This document shows, piece by piece, positions 53,328 through 63,721 of a DNA stretch of 64,000 nt. The notes below the pieces were generated by a model, which saw only the letters and a program-made list of their open reading frames with translations, did not search any database and was not told the DNA's origin. The DNA is taken from the NCBI GenBank assembly GCA_965661945.1, contig CBFIFP010000008.1:58301-122300 (forward strand). The letters are read 5' to 3'. The stretch's first letter is position 1. Every line of letters starts with the position of its first letter. Made by a program: the position numbers and the translations under genes. This stretch comes from JAJRPT01 sp965661945. GTDB taxonomy: Bacteria; Bacteroidota; Ignavibacteria; Kapaibacteriales; UBA2268.

Positions 53328-55738
53328 ACGTACTCGAAATAATCTTTATCTTGTAGTTTTAATATATTAGTTGCTACTACCTCAGCGAGCTTCATGTATA
53401 TACAATCTGTAGAGTGGAATTTGGATAATACAGGAACAGTCGAAAAGTTTATGTGGTCGCCTGTTATTCTTAGGTATAATTTTGTGCCAACAGAATATGG
53501 TAATTCTGGTATGTAATGCAGCCCAGGTGAACTTACTATTGAAGCGTTTCCGTCTGCTACAATTTCTAAAGACAATCCATAATACTTATCAATCTGTTCT
53601 TTGTTGGTAATGCTTTCTAAATCTCCATCTTCATTATAATATAGTGCTGAGAATTTAATGGCTGGACCTTCAATGTATTTTTTACTAGAATCGTCAAGAC
53701 TAGTAAGGTTTGAATTTAAAAGTTCATCACCTGTCTTAATAGTTACTGGGTCTTTAACATCTGTAAAATAGCTTTTTTTCCTGAGTTTTAAATTGATGTT
53801 TGGTTTATTAAAATCTACTTCATAAGATATTATAACGTAAACATTATCATTTATTTGAATATGCTTACCTAATTTTAGGTTATTTAATGAAGGATTAGAT
53901 CCATCTGAAGAGTTGGAAAAAGCATTCCAGTATGGTATGTTTAATTCTAAGTCTTCATTAATAAAATTAAATAATCTAGTTCTTGTTGCATTTATAAACG
54001 CTTCTAGTTTATCATAATTATAGTCAATACCGTCTATGCCTACGCTTATTGCTCTGATTGGTGTGAAATAACTATCGGGTTCGTATTCTTCTAAGGCATT
54101 TACTTTAACATACATTGCAGTATGTAAGCTCCTTGTTTTAAATTCCCACCCTACTAAATCTACCTCAGCATCTGAATCTATTTGCCTTTTAGTTACTATA
54201 TTGTGTGGAATAGATAAATCTCTATATGGTATTCCAGCCAATTTTAATAATTGTGAGTGTCTTTGTATTTTAATGTAATCATCTAAATCATTGTCACTTG
54301 GTCTTAAAACAGCGAGAGTTGGAGAAATAGAGAAAAGAATACGGAACCCAGATTTGCTGTCATTTTCTGGTTTATTCACTCTGTCGCCACCTACAATAGG
54401 TTCTTTATAAGGCATTACTACCCCATTTTTTTCTAAACCATATAGAGTTCCACTATTAGAATATCCAGTTAATCCGAATGTTTTCCCTGATTCATAAAAA
54501 CTTTCACTATAAGCAGGTGTTTTATTAGCATCTGCATCTAATTGGATATCGTTTTTATAAGCATCTGCATCTTTGAAATATATAAGACTTTGGTTTTCTG
54601 TTACATTATTGTCAACAAATGTTACGTTTATTACTTCATCGATAATATTGATATCATATAGAACAAGCATGTTAAAGTTGGCAGCAATAGAGTATAATAA
54701 ATCAGTAAATGTTTCATTATTAGAACCGATTCTAAACGAGTCTGCATTAGTTTTTGAATATTCATTATCATTACTCATATCTTTAAAATATTTAAAATCT
54801 ATGAATATTGTTTCTATATCTGAGGGGTCACCAGTTTCGTCTGGATTTATATAATAATCTTTATAATCATTAGTATTATCAAAATTATGGTATAAAACTG
54901 CATTATGCCATTTCCAATTTTCTCTAGTTCTTACTCTGTCATTTGGGTTGTAATTATTTAAAGGAGCATCAATCCAATATTTATTAGGGTTTACTACCCA
55001 TCTAGCCGGTGCATATTTACCTGGTAGTTTTACGACATTATAATTTACACTAAATGATGTAGCTAAATTTGTATTTAAAATTGATAACGCTTCGTCTGTG
55101 GTTTTCCTTAATAATTTATTTAGGTTAACAAGATCGCAACAATAAGCATTGATTTTGTAATCTGTAGAGCTTACTGTTTTTGACATTTCTCTCCACGCTT
55201 TTTTATTTTCTACATTAGCAGCAATCCAAGTGCTATCAATATTATTAATCGCATCTTCGAGTTTTATAGTATCAAATAGAAACTCGGTCATTGGAACGAT
55301 AGAAAATTTATATGCTTTAGAGATATTTGCGGTAGTATCGTATTCGTCTCTATCCCATTTATCTCCTTCAACGGAGTATTTAGACTCGACAATTCCGCTA
55401 AAATATACATCACTTGCTTCAATTGCAGTATCTTTATTTATTACAATAGCACAATATATTGTAGTAGAATCAGATGACTTTACTAAGTCAAGAGCTGATT
55501 GTTCTGTGGCATTTTTTACAAGGAAGTCTGCAGAAATAAAATCACATTCATCTTGCACCAACCCACCTTGTTCATTTTGAAAAGCAACTTTTAATTTTTG
55601 AAAATTAAATATATCAACAATGCCTGCTTCTGAGTCATCTACCAAATTTGTTAAATCATCTGAAATAATAAATTCTATTGAATTGCTACCAAAAGAATCC
55701 TCATTATCGTAGTTTAATATTTGTTTATATTTTGCCAT
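53324..55738 (-). CDS. Large phage tail protein (distal tail/hub-like, by position)
   Basis: 804 residues, no signal peptide. It lies 4 bases downstream of the tape measure gene and is the last gene of the tail operon, the place of distal tail and tail-associated (Dit/Tal or receptor-binding) proteins in long-tailed phages. The sequence is beta-rich with many Tyr, Asn and Asp (NPNKYWIDAPLNNYNPND; SIVSSPGLHYIPELPYSVGT). I recognise no domain. It could be a fused baseplate hub and receptor-binding protein. The role is inferred only from gene order. Confidence 0.6.
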   Translation of the reverse strand: MAKYKQILNYDNEDSFGSNSIEFIISDDLTNLVDDSEAGIVDIFNFQKLKVAFQNEQGGLVQDECDFISADFLVKNATEQSALDLVKSSDSTTIYCAIVINKDTAIEASDVYFSGIVESKYSVEGDKWDRDEYDTTANISKAYKFSIVPMTEFLFDTIKLEDAINNIDSTWIAANVENKKAWREMSKTVSSTDYKINAYCCDLVNLNKLLRKTTDEALSILNTNLATSFSVNYNVVKLPGKYAPARWVVNPNKYWIDAPLNNYNPNDRVRTRENWKWHNAVLYHNFDNTNDYKDYYINPDETGDPSDIETIFIDFKYFKDMSNDNEYSKTNADSFRIGSNNETFTDLLYSIAANFNMLVLYDINIIDEVINVTFVDNNVTENQSLIYFKDADAYKNDIQLDADANKTPAYSESFYESGKTFGLTGYSNSGTLYGLEKNGVVMPYKEPIVGGDRVNKPENDSKSGFRILFSISPTLAVLRPSDNDLDDYIKIQRHSQLLKLAGIPYRDLSIPHNIVTKRQIDSDAEVDLVGWEFKTRSLHTAMYVKVNALEEYEPDSYFTPIRAISVGIDGIDYNYDKLEAFINATRTRLFNFINEDLELNIPYWNAFSNSSDGSNPSLNNLKLGKHIQINDNVYVIISYEVDFNKPNINLKLRKKSYFTDVKDPVTIKTGDELLNSNLTSLDDSSKKYIEGPAIKFSALYYNEDGDLESITNKEQIDKYYGLSLEIVADGNASIVSSPGLHYIPELPYSVGTKLYLRITGDHINFSTVPVLSKFHSTDCIYMKLAEVVATNILKLQDKDYFEYV

Positions 55739-55742
55739 AATA

Positions 55743-58700
55743 TTACATCACTCTTGTTTTTTTTCTAGTGTTAAGTTGTTTTCTTTTTAAGACATCTAAT
55801 ATATCTTCCTCGCCAATAACTAAATTTATATTGTTTATGGCATTTATAACTTCGTTCATTTTTTTGTTCATAGCAATTATAGAAGCTCCAGAAGCGCGTC
55901 TCATAATTTCTTCCAGTTGAGGAGAGTTTAATACTATTTCTGGATTGTTTGCTCCGGCATCTCCTATGATTGCAAGTTCTGGGGTTGCTAAAAATGGCGA
56001 ACCGCTAGCATAAGAATTTACATTAAGGACTGATTGCTTTATTTGTTCCTTGTAATCTGTAGAGCTTATTTTATTGCTTATGTACTCTTTTTCGTGATGC
56101 TTAATGTTACTGAAATTCTTCACAAAATCTGTTAAGTTTTCAGATGTAAATGATTTTTCTTTGAATATGTGTTGCAACTCTTTTATTTCGTGCGTTACTT
56201 CTTTTATCTGTGTTACAAATGTCTCCTTTATAGTCTGGTTAATATTATTGTTAGTAAATTGTTTGATTACTTCGTTTGTTTGTGTGCTGTCTAATTTATC
56301 TTGATTTATTGATGCAGATTCAACGACGTTTTTAACCATCTCTACAAAGTTATATTCAGTATTTATCATATTTTTTATGACTTCAAGCATCGTATCTTTT
56401 TCATTTGATATGCTTTGAGAGTGTATTTCAGAGACGTATCTCTCTACTTTATCATAGTCGTAAATTTGTTGACTTTCACTTTCAATATACTCTGATTTTA
56501 ATGTTTTAATTAACTGGGCATATTCAGAATTTACATTGCTGTTATATTTAGAATTATCAATATTATTTATTAATTCATTTTGCTTTTGAGTGATATGTTC
56601 AAAGAGTTTAGAATCTGAATGTTTAGTTGCAAATTCTTTAACATAATTATAGAACTCAATTTCTTTAGCTTTTTCATAGATTACTTTTGTTTCAACGTAT
56701 TTCTCATAATTAGTTGGCTTGATATTATCATAATATGAAGAAGTTTTATCAATCATACGTTCTTGTATATCATTGTTTCTTTCGAATGCAGAGATTAAAG
56801 AATTCAAAATTTCTTTATTATCTTCACTAACATTTTGTTTGTCAAATAATCCAACTAATTTATCGTAGTTTTGTTGAATAACATCTTTGATTATATATCT
56901 TAATTGGTCATCTCTTAATATCCATTCGGTATCTGCACCAGGTCTTGAATTAGATGCATCACCAACCCAAGCAAGTGTTGGTTCATCAACACGCCCACCA
57001 GTTGAGAATGATAGTAGACTTGATAAAATTGGATTCATAATTGAATTAATTCCTGCACTTACCAATCCTTTAATCATGGGAACTACAAGTAAACCTGCAA
57101 GCCCTGCTGTGGATGCAGTTATTCCCAGCTGACCGAGAATCATATTAACCGCAGCTGCTGATGCAAGTTCTTTTATTGCTCCTGCTACAACTGCGAATGC
57201 CTTACGCCAAGGTTCTTTCATTGACTCTTCATCGCCAGTAATAGAAGAAAAAATTTCAGTAATATTACCTTGTAAGTCAGTAGCCAGTGATTTAACAATA
57301 TCTGACTTATCTGCAATTTGTTTTTCTACTTCTCCAATTTTTTGATTTAATTCTTCTAATCTTTTATCATCCCCACTTATTTTTGCTTTTTCTGCTTCAA
57401 TTGCCATCTCTTCAACCAACTGCTGACGTTTCATTTCCATCTTTTGTAGATCGGCTTGGCGTTGAGCTTCTAATTGAGATCCGATAGCTGTTTCTTGAAT
57501 GATTTGCAATTTTTTTGAATGCTCTAGTTCAAGCTCCTCACGTCTTTTATTAAAAGTTTGTTCAGTAATTAATTGAGCTTCTTTTAAATCATCAAGTCTT
57601 TTAAATTGTTCATCGTAATCTTTACTAATGTCGATTGAAGCTACTTTTGTAGTAGTATTTAAAATAACATCTCTTAATTGTGCTTCTTTGTTTAGTCTAT
57701 TTTCAACTTCTGATAATTCACTCTCATGTTTAGTTTTTAAAACATTTAATTCTTCATCATAAATAGTTTTATACTCTGTTTTTCTGCTTTTTTCAATGGA
57801 GATTTTATCATTTTCTAAATTGATAAATTCTTCTTTTAATTTTTTTAATTGAATTTTCTGTTCTTCTGTAATAGTACCGGTTAACTCTACATTTTGCAAT
57901 ACTTTAATAGTTTCGCTTTTTGAATCTAATTCATCTTCAATCTTTTGTAAATCATTTTCAAGAATATTGACTAATTCTAAACGAGGTCTCAATCCAATTT
58001 CAACTTGATATTCTAAATTTTTACGATTTTGTTCGGTTACCTTTCTTTGAATCTCTTCTTCTTCTATGTTTAATTTAGAGTTTAATGTAATAATCCCAAT
58101 GTTTTCTTTTGCAAGTTGGTTATTAATCTCAGTAATCTTACTATTAACGTCTTCTTGCTCATCGGATTTTACCTTAATACCGATTTTAATTTCACCATCT
58201 TCACCTTCAGTAATTTTATATTGCTCCAATATACTCTTTTTTTGTTCTTCAAGAGATTGCAATTGACGTTGTTTCAATATTAAATCATCTTCTGTAGTCT
58301 TTTTTCTCCCTTGCTGTGCAATTTGCAGTTCCTGTTCAATCTTGAATTGCTCTAAATTATTTTTTATAGATTTTTCTTCTATTTTTAATGTCTTATTAGC
58401 TCTTTGATACTCGGATTCTCCTTTTACTTTTTTCTCTTTGAATAAATCCTCTGTAGACTTTTTAGTCTTTTCCAGAATTTTTAATTCTGCATTGGCTTCC
58501 TTGGTAGCTTTGAGTTGTTCCCTATATTTTTTCTCAGTGCTTTTAATTGTTTCTTTATCACCACTCTCCCTAGCTCTTTGCCTTTCTCGTTCAAGCGCTG
58601 TTAATTCTGTTAATTGAGATTTAAATTTATCACCTGCGTTAGCTAAATCTTCATTAAATACATCTCCTAGAGATTTAACAGCTTCTTCTGTATCTTCAAT

Positions 58701-61667
58701 AGTATCTTTCGCATCTTTCATGTTATTAACAAGTTTCTCTGCTTCGTCTACAGATAATCCAGTTGAGTCAGCTACTTTTTTTAACATCTCTTCTGATTCT
58801 AAACCTGAATTAATCCATTTGGCAGCAATACCTACAACATCTTTTGTATAACTATCATTCTCAGACTTTAGCTTTTGATATTGAGATTCTAATTCAGATG
58901 TGTCTAATCCCATTCTTACTTTTTGAGATATTTGTTCTTGAAGTTTATCCATCGAAGCCGTATTTTCTTTGATTTTTTCACCCTCTTGGTCTATAGCCTC
59001 AATGAATTTACCTTGATTACCATCTAATTTAGCATTATTTAAATCTAATTGTTTGTTTTTTGACTCCTCTACTTTATCTTCAAGAAGTGCATACGAAGTA
59101 ACCAGGTCGCCATTAGCATCTTTAATTTTACCTGTTGCACTAACAGCCTCTGGAGCAATATTCCCAATTAATTTACCTATCGCAGCTCTTTGGATTTCAC
59201 TTTCTGCAGATTTAAAAGATTCTACTAAAGAATCCAAAGATTGAGCGCCTTTTAAATCTCCGCTAACTTTAGTAGACTCAGATATGATTTCACCAAGCTT
59301 TAAATCTCTTGCGTCTTTTTCAATATCATCAAACATCTTTTTAACATCTTCTTTAGTTTTCCCAGATGTTTTCATATCAATTTCAATTTGTGCTTTTTGG
59401 TCAGTAGTTAATTGACTAAAATCAGTAGCACCAGAGGAAAAAGCATCGTTCAAAGCTTTATTTATCCTATCACTGGCTTGTGCTGATTTTTCTTCTAATT
59501 CTGCAGTCCTAGTATCAACTAAACCTTTTGCTTGAGTAGCCATAGCTGTTCTTGCCTCTGGTGGGATATCCTTAAACATAGGATTATTCCAAAGTGCAGT
59601 ATTGAAAGCTAACAAAGCCCTATTTGCTTCTTCTGGATTCGCAGCATCTTTAATTGAATCAACATAACTGGATACCGCATCAACTTGGTTTTTAGAATTC
59701 CCACCTAAAAAATTATCTATTTCGTCAAGTAAGTTCTCTTGTAGATTTTCTGCGTTAACCTCTGTTTCAAGCTCTACTCTTTTTATTGTAGCTTTCTTCG
59801 ATTCTTCATCGAGTTTAACCATCTCAACACGTAATTCAGATAATCTTTGCGTATCGTCAGAAGATGCAACCCCTAATGATTTTAAATTTTCTTCATAGGA
59901 TTTAGTTGAACTTATAGCACCAGGATATATCTGATTTAACTTTGTGATAGTATCTTGTAGTCGGCTTTGTTCTTCTGCTGTTAGGTTAGTTTTAGAGCTT
60001 AGTTTATCATATTGATTTATTAAACTTTGTTTTGATTCAAGAGTCTTTTGCTCAGCTTGAACCAACTCTTGCTGTTTACCTATCATCTCCTCATCTGCTT
60101 TCGCATTGTCAAGTTTCTCTTGAGTAGATTCGTTTAAAGAATCTACTAATAAGTATATTGCAGCACTAACAGCAACTATCCCTGCAATAGCCAACCCGAC
60201 AGGACCTGTTAAAGCAGTCCACATTGCTCCGAAACTTATAGTTGCAGCACCAGATGCAGCTGATGTTGTAATAATAGATGGTGCAACTCTTGATATCATA
60301 CTTATTGCAAAATCTTTTACGTTTTTCGCCATACCACCAAAGAGTGTTGTCATACCTGCAATTCCTGTAATCGCAGGAGAAAGTTGAGTTACTGTCGCCA
60401 ATATTGTTGTTGCACCTGAACCCATCTCTTGAAAAACAGCGTTGAAATATCCTTGTACTGTTGCTAAAATACCATCTGTTTGAGCAGCGATTGAAGTTGC
60501 TGCAACTTGGAAAGCTTGCTCTGCTGCGTTGTTATCTATTTCTGTTAATACATTATTAAATACTGCTAATGAAGCATTATATTTATCTTGAGAACCTGCA
60601 AGTGATTCAATTATTTTGGCAGCTTCAACACGACCAGTTAATGCAGCGAGTTGAACTCCAGATGCTTCTGCAGCAAGTTTTATTTCACGCATTACATTAA
60701 CTAATCCCCCACCGTCTTCTACTGGCAATTTTAATTTATTTCGTAATGTATCTAGGTCAGTCCCTATTACTCCAAGGGCTTTATTCAAAGGTGCTGTGCC
60801 TTTTGCAAGTAATGTAAATACAGCATTCATTTGCGTACCAACTTGAGCTGTTGGAGTACCCATCGCTGTGTATCTTGCAATTGCAGCTGTAGCTTGGTCG
60901 AACCCAACTCCGAGTGCTGATGCAGATGGTACGAATGATGCAATACTTCCCACCATTTCGTTAAATGAAGTTTTACCTAGTTTGATACCTGCAAAAAATG
61001 TAGATGCTACATTATCCACTTCTGATACTTTAAGTCCGTAAGCATTTATCACAGAAGTTAAACCATCAACAGCTGTTGATGTATCACTCATACCTGCAAC
61101 ACCTGCTTTGGCAGCAACCCTAACAAAGTTTGTTACTTCCTCAACTGAACCTTGTACCCCAGCAGATATTGCTTGGTAAGTTGCATTAGCCATATCGGCA
61201 GCAGTACCTGGTATCTCTGCAGCGAGATTAGAGAGTGATGCGTTGAATTTTTCAAAGTTTTCAAATCCGAGCGTACCAATATTTTTAATTTGCTTATCAA
61301 ATTCAATAAATTCATTAATAAATGGAGCTAAAGCGCCTGTTATTGTTGATATACTTTGACTGATTTGATTAAATTGAAATGATTTACCGAGTAGTCCTGC
61401 TTGATTTGTTGCACCTTTAAGAGATGTAACTAATTTGTCAGTTTCAGAACCAGTTTTTTGAGTGTTATTTGCAATTTCTTGATATTTATTTTTCACTTTA
61501 TCAAGCTCTTTAGCCATCGAGTCACCATCAATAAAGTCTATTGAATCGCCCATTGCACCAAGCTTGGTTTTTAATTCACGGAGAATTATATTAAGCATTT
61601 CAGCAAGTTTCTGAGGATTTACTTGCGGTTCGAAATTCATTCCAATACTAAAATCATAAGCTGACAT
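55743..61667 (-). CDS. Phage tail tape measure protein (TP901 type)
   Basis: 1974 residues. Tape measure proteins set the tail length and pass with DNA into the host. Visible: a TP901-type core (about 75-360) with AAKAGVAGMSDTSTAVDGLT and VPSASALGVGFDQATAAIAR; GTPTAQVGTQMNAVFTLLAK; hydrophobic segments around 430-510 (GPVGLAIAGIVAVSAAIYLL) and 1600-1650 (STAGLAGLLVVPMIKGLVSA); very long coiled coils between (about 1020-1500, rich in Glu, Lys and Gln); and a low-complexity charged C-terminal third. No lysozyme or peptidase motif was noticed. Start overlaps the previous stop by one base. Confidence 0.92.
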   Translation of the reverse strand: MSAYDFSIGMNFEPQVNPQKLAEMLNIILRELKTKLGAMGDSIDFIDGDSMAKELDKVKNKYQEIANNTQKTGSETDKLVTSLKGATNQAGLLGKSFQFNQISQSISTITGALAPFINEFIEFDKQIKNIGTLGFENFEKFNASLSNLAAEIPGTAADMANATYQAISAGVQGSVEEVTNFVRVAAKAGVAGMSDTSTAVDGLTSVINAYGLKVSEVDNVASTFFAGIKLGKTSFNEMVGSIASFVPSASALGVGFDQATAAIARYTAMGTPTAQVGTQMNAVFTLLAKGTAPLNKALGVIGTDLDTLRNKLKLPVEDGGGLVNVMREIKLAAEASGVQLAALTGRVEAAKIIESLAGSQDKYNASLAVFNNVLTEIDNNAAEQAFQVAATSIAAQTDGILATVQGYFNAVFQEMGSGATTILATVTQLSPAITGIAGMTTLFGGMAKNVKDFAISMISRVAPSIITTSAASGAATISFGAMWTALTGPVGLAIAGIVAVSAAIYLLVDSLNESTQEKLDNAKADEEMIGKQQELVQAEQKTLESKQSLINQYDKLSSKTNLTAEEQSRLQDTITKLNQIYPGAISSTKSYEENLKSLGVASSDDTQRLSELRVEMVKLDEESKKATIKRVELETEVNAENLQENLLDEIDNFLGGNSKNQVDAVSSYVDSIKDAANPEEANRALLAFNTALWNNPMFKDIPPEARTAMATQAKGLVDTRTAELEEKSAQASDRINKALNDAFSSGATDFSQLTTDQKAQIEIDMKTSGKTKEDVKKMFDDIEKDARDLKLGEIISESTKVSGDLKGAQSLDSLVESFKSAESEIQRAAIGKLIGNIAPEAVSATGKIKDANGDLVTSYALLEDKVEESKNKQLDLNNAKLDGNQGKFIEAIDQEGEKIKENTASMDKLQEQISQKVRMGLDTSELESQYQKLKSENDSYTKDVVGIAAKWINSGLESEEMLKKVADSTGLSVDEAEKLVNNMKDAKDTIEDTEEAVKSLGDVFNEDLANAGDKFKSQLTELTALERERQRARESGDKETIKSTEKKYREQLKATKEANAELKILEKTKKSTEDLFKEKKVKGESEYQRANKTLKIEEKSIKNNLEQFKIEQELQIAQQGRKKTTEDDLILKQRQLQSLEEQKKSILEQYKITEGEDGEIKIGIKVKSDEQEDVNSKITEINNQLAKENIGIITLNSKLNIEEEEIQRKVTEQNRKNLEYQVEIGLRPRLELVNILENDLQKIEDELDSKSETIKVLQNVELTGTITEEQKIQLKKLKEEFINLENDKISIEKSRKTEYKTIYDEELNVLKTKHESELSEVENRLNKEAQLRDVILNTTTKVASIDISKDYDEQFKRLDDLKEAQLITEQTFNKRREELELEHSKKLQIIQETAIGSQLEAQRQADLQKMEMKRQQLVEEMAIEAEKAKISGDDKRLEELNQKIGEVEKQIADKSDIVKSLATDLQGNITEIFSSITGDEESMKEPWRKAFAVVAGAIKELASAAAVNMILGQLGITASTAGLAGLLVVPMIKGLVSAGINSIMNPILSSLLSFSTGGRVDEPTLAWVGDASNSRPGADTEWILRDDQLRYIIKDVIQQNYDKLVGLFDKQNVSEDNKEILNSLISAFERNNDIQERMIDKTSSYYDNIKPTNYEKYVETKVIYEKAKEIEFYNYVKEFATKHSDSKLFEHITQKQNELINNIDNSKYNSNVNSEYAQLIKTLKSEYIESESQQIYDYDKVERYVSEIHSQSISNEKDTMLEVIKNMINTEYNFVEMVKNVVESASINQDKLDSTQTNEVIKQFTNNNINQTIKETFVTQIKEVTHEIKELQHIFKEKSFTSENLTDFVKNFSNIKHHEKEYISNKISSTDYKEQIKQSVLNVNSYASGSPFLATPELAIIGDAGANNPEIVLNSPQLEEIMRRASGASIIAMNKKMNEVINAINNINLVIGEEDILDVLKRKQLNTRKKTRVM

Positions 61668-62086
61668 TATACACCTCTCAAAGTAGACATAGGATTAACT
61701 CCCCAGTGACCAAATTCAGATGGTTCACCTTCTGGGGTTTCTTTTATAACCCTAAACAGATGCAGTTTAGTAACTTTTTTCTTTGGTCCTTTTAAATCAA
61801 AATATGTAAGTTTAACAACTATATCTACAATTACATTAGAATTATATTTAGTCTCATTTCTGTGTAATATTTCTGCTTTTTTTAATTCTATGTACTTATA
61901 TAAATCGTTTTTTAAATACGACGGAACATTAACAAATTTAAAAACACCTTTACCTTCGTGGGTATTCATAAAATGGTGCTGGATATGATTACACATCTTT
62001 GTGAAAGCTCTTTTATGAAGTGCATTTAAGTAATCGGCTACACATCTTTCTGGGGTTCCAATGCTATATTTACTTATATTTATCAT
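61667..62086 (-). CDS. Phage tail-module protein of unknown function
   Basis: 139 residues between the tail chaperone gene and the tape measure gene. Its ATG overlaps the TGA of the frameshifted chaperone extension (ATGA, 62083-62086), and its stop shares a base with the tape measure start. Contains YSIGTPERCVADYLNALHKR and a beta-rich second half (NVIVDIVVKLTYFDLKGPKK). No family recognised. Tight coupling suggests a structural or assembly role. Confidence 0.65.
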   Translation of the reverse strand: MINISKYSIGTPERCVADYLNALHKRAFTKMCNHIQHHFMNTHEGKGVFKFVNVPSYLKNDLYKYIELKKAEILHRNETKYNSNVIVDIVVKLTYFDLKGPKKKVTKLHLFRVIKETPEGEPSEFGHWGVNPMSTLRGV

Positions 62087-62768
62087 TTTATTTTCGCTAT
62101 TGTTGTTGATATTTTATATTCAAAAGATTCTAAAAAATCCCAAACATTTAGTTCTAATATTTCTTCTCTTTGTAAGGGGTTGTTGTCAGCACAAAGAAAC
62201 CAAATAGTAGAGCTGTTTTTTACTTCTCTTATTTGATTTTTGTATTCCTGTGCGTTGTAGTATTTCTGCCTTTCTTCGTCGAAGAATTTGAATCTCCTAG
62301 CTGTATCGCTGCCTTGAAGATTTGCTGTCTTTCGGTTTCGCTTAATGTTTGCAATTGCTTCATCAAGTCGGGCAATCCCATCGTTAATTCTTTGTTGAAA
62401 AGCCCCGTATGATAAAAAAAATCCGTTTTTATTTCCTCTAATTTTTGAAAATTATCAGCACCATACAAATCATCAAGGAAATTAAAACATACTGGGCTTG
62501 TTTGGTTATATTTAATAAACTTACCAGTGTTTTTATCTTCTTTATTAATTATTGAAGCAAAAGCGTGCTTTTGGATTAATCGTTTGGTGATAATTTCTAC
62601 TTCTTCTGGACTCGCAGGTAATTTCTCGTGAAGTTCCAACATTATATGGAAGTAAGTCCTCCCAGCATATATCTGGTTTGCATTTAATTTATCAAAGTTA
62701 TAATTGTACTTTTCTTCATCAATTATAAAGTCGATATCTAAGTATTTTGGTTCTTGATTTTGGTTCAT
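62083..62768 (-). CDS. Tail assembly chaperone, -1 frameshift product (gpGT-like)
   Basis: Downstream of the 179-residue frame a second frame, offset by -1, stays open to TGA 62083-62085. After a slip near 62241 it would add about 51 residues: NQIREVKNSSTIWFLCADNN, then PLQREEILELNVWDFLESFE, then YKISTTIAKIK. That frame has no ATG, GTG or TTG in its overlap region and no ribosome binding site, so it can only be made by frameshifting. This is the architecture of lambda gpG/gpGT, just upstream of the tape measure. The two forms act as chaperones in tail assembly in fixed ratio. Confidence 0.7.
62229..62243 (-). promoter_or_regulatory. Candidate -1 ribosomal frameshift site
   Basis: On the minus strand the zero frame reads ACA AAA ATC AAA TAA (62243-62229). 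The five A in a row (62241-62237) allow the tRNA on AAA to step back one base, three codons before the stop. It is not the ideal X XXY YYZ heptamer, and a slip elsewhere in the overlap is possible. Confidence 0.45.
62229..62768 (-). CDS. Tail assembly chaperone, unshifted form (gpG-like)
   Basis: 179 residues: KYLDIDFIIDEEKYNYNFDK, a helical body (ASPEEVEIITKRLIQKHAFA; LPDLMKQLQTLSETERQQIF) and an odd polar tail (SSTKKGRNTTTHRNTKIK) that reads like out-of-frame sequence, as expected past a slip site. No signal or membrane segment. Position between small tail genes and the tape measure gene fits a chaperone. I infer the role from position and the overlapping -1 frame, since the sequence itself shows no motif I can name. 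Confidence 0.68.
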   Translation of the reverse strand: MNQNQEPKYLDIDFIIDEEKYNYNFDKLNANQIYAGRTYFHIMLELHEKLPASPEEVEIITKRLIQKHAFASIINKEDKNTGKFIKYNQTSPVCFNFLDDLYGADNFQKLEEIKTDFFYHTGLFNKELTMGLPDLMKQLQTLSETERQQIFKAAIQLGDSNSSTKKGRNTTTHRNTKIK

Positions 62769-62779
62769 TTTCGTTCCTT

Positions 62780-63274
62780 TTAATATGGATAATTAGGGTA
62801 TAAATCTTCAAATATAGTATTTACATCGTCGAATAAATCAACAGAAGTGATTGCTTTTATTTTTATGGTTGTTTCCATATTCTGTTCGTCGGTTTTAACT
62901 TCCAAACTCTCTATGGATATATTTTTGATTGTGGCATGAGGTAATGATTGTATTTTATGATCTGCATAAGCAGGGTCATTACTTTTACCAAAATACCACC
63001 ATACTTGAGATAATGTAAGAACATTAGCATGATAATGGAATTTCCACCAATTGTTAGGTATCAATTGCACCGGAGTAAATTCACTTTCTACTTCATAAGC
63101 TACTAGAGTAAATCCACCTTCGTCGTTCGGTTCTCTGATTTCTCTTAATTTAAAGTATGATGATTTTTTTATGGAACCAAAAGAATATGTGTGACCATCT
63201 GTAAATAATAAGTCAACTTTGGTTAAAGGAGATATTTTCCATCGATTGGGAGCTGAGACATTATATACTGGCAT
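62780..63274 (-). CDS. Phage tail-module protein (possible tail tube or completion protein)
   Basis: 164 residues, no signal. Beta-rich: VDLLFTDGHTYSFGSIKKSS, VAYEVESEFTPVQLIPNNWW and IKNISIESLEVKTDEQNMET. Its start shares a base with the previous stop, and the chaperone gene follows after 11 bases. Genes in this place usually encode major tail or tail completion proteins, but the sequence gives no clear signature. Confidence 0.55.
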   Translation of the reverse strand: MPVYNVSAPNRWKISPLTKVDLLFTDGHTYSFGSIKKSSYFKLREIREPNDEGGFTLVAYEVESEFTPVQLIPNNWWKFHYHANVLTLSQVWWYFGKSNDPAYADHKIQSLPHATIKNISIESLEVKTDEQNMETTIKIKAITSVDLFDDVNTIFEDLYPNYPY

Positions 63275-63645
63275 TATGATTTATATTTATGTGTTAAAGT
63301 AAAATTATAACGTGGCATCTGCTTTTTACCTCCAATGTATGATATGTCTTCTTCCTCCATTACTTCTACATCAATATAAGCAATATTATCTGTTGAGTAC
63401 TTTTTGGTATTAGCTGATAAAAAAGCATCTAAGAAGTCTTTTTTAGCAGATAAATACAACTCGTTAGCTGATATAATTACATTGATATTTTTTCTCTCGT
63501 ATTTTTTATGAACTACAATAGTGCCTGATAATGTTACTGTCGATTCTTTTTCTCGAGATATTGTTGGAATAAATGAAATCACTTCGAAGTCTTCTTGCAC
63601 TTCTGAAAACCAGTTATCATTGCTATATTTTAAGTATATTATCAA
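63274..63645 (-). CDS. Phage tail-module protein of unknown function
   Basis: 123 residues, beta-rich (DFEVISFIPTISREKESTVT; NIAYIDVEVMEEEDISYIGG), in the tail operon with a one-base overlap to the next gene. No family recognised. Confidence 0.55.
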   Translation of the reverse strand: MIIYLKYSNDNWFSEVQEDFEVISFIPTISREKESTVTLSGTIVVHKKYERKNINVIISANELYLSAKKDFLDAFLSANTKKYSTDNIAYIDVEVMEEEDISYIGGKKQMPRYNFTLTHKYKS

Positions 63646-63666
63646 TTCTAATCTTTGTTTTTGTTT

Positions 63667-63690
63667 AAAAAAAGGGGGCTTTCACCCCCC
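63667..63690 (-). terminator. Terminator after the 63722 phage structural gene
   Basis: Minus strand GGGGGGTGAAAGCCCCC stem-loop followed by a run of seven T. It is the only very G/C-rich hairpin in the phage region, 30 bases past the 63722 gene's end. Confidence 0.82.
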
Positions 63691-63721
63691 TGAACTCAAA
63701 TCAAACAATAAAAGGTAAATA

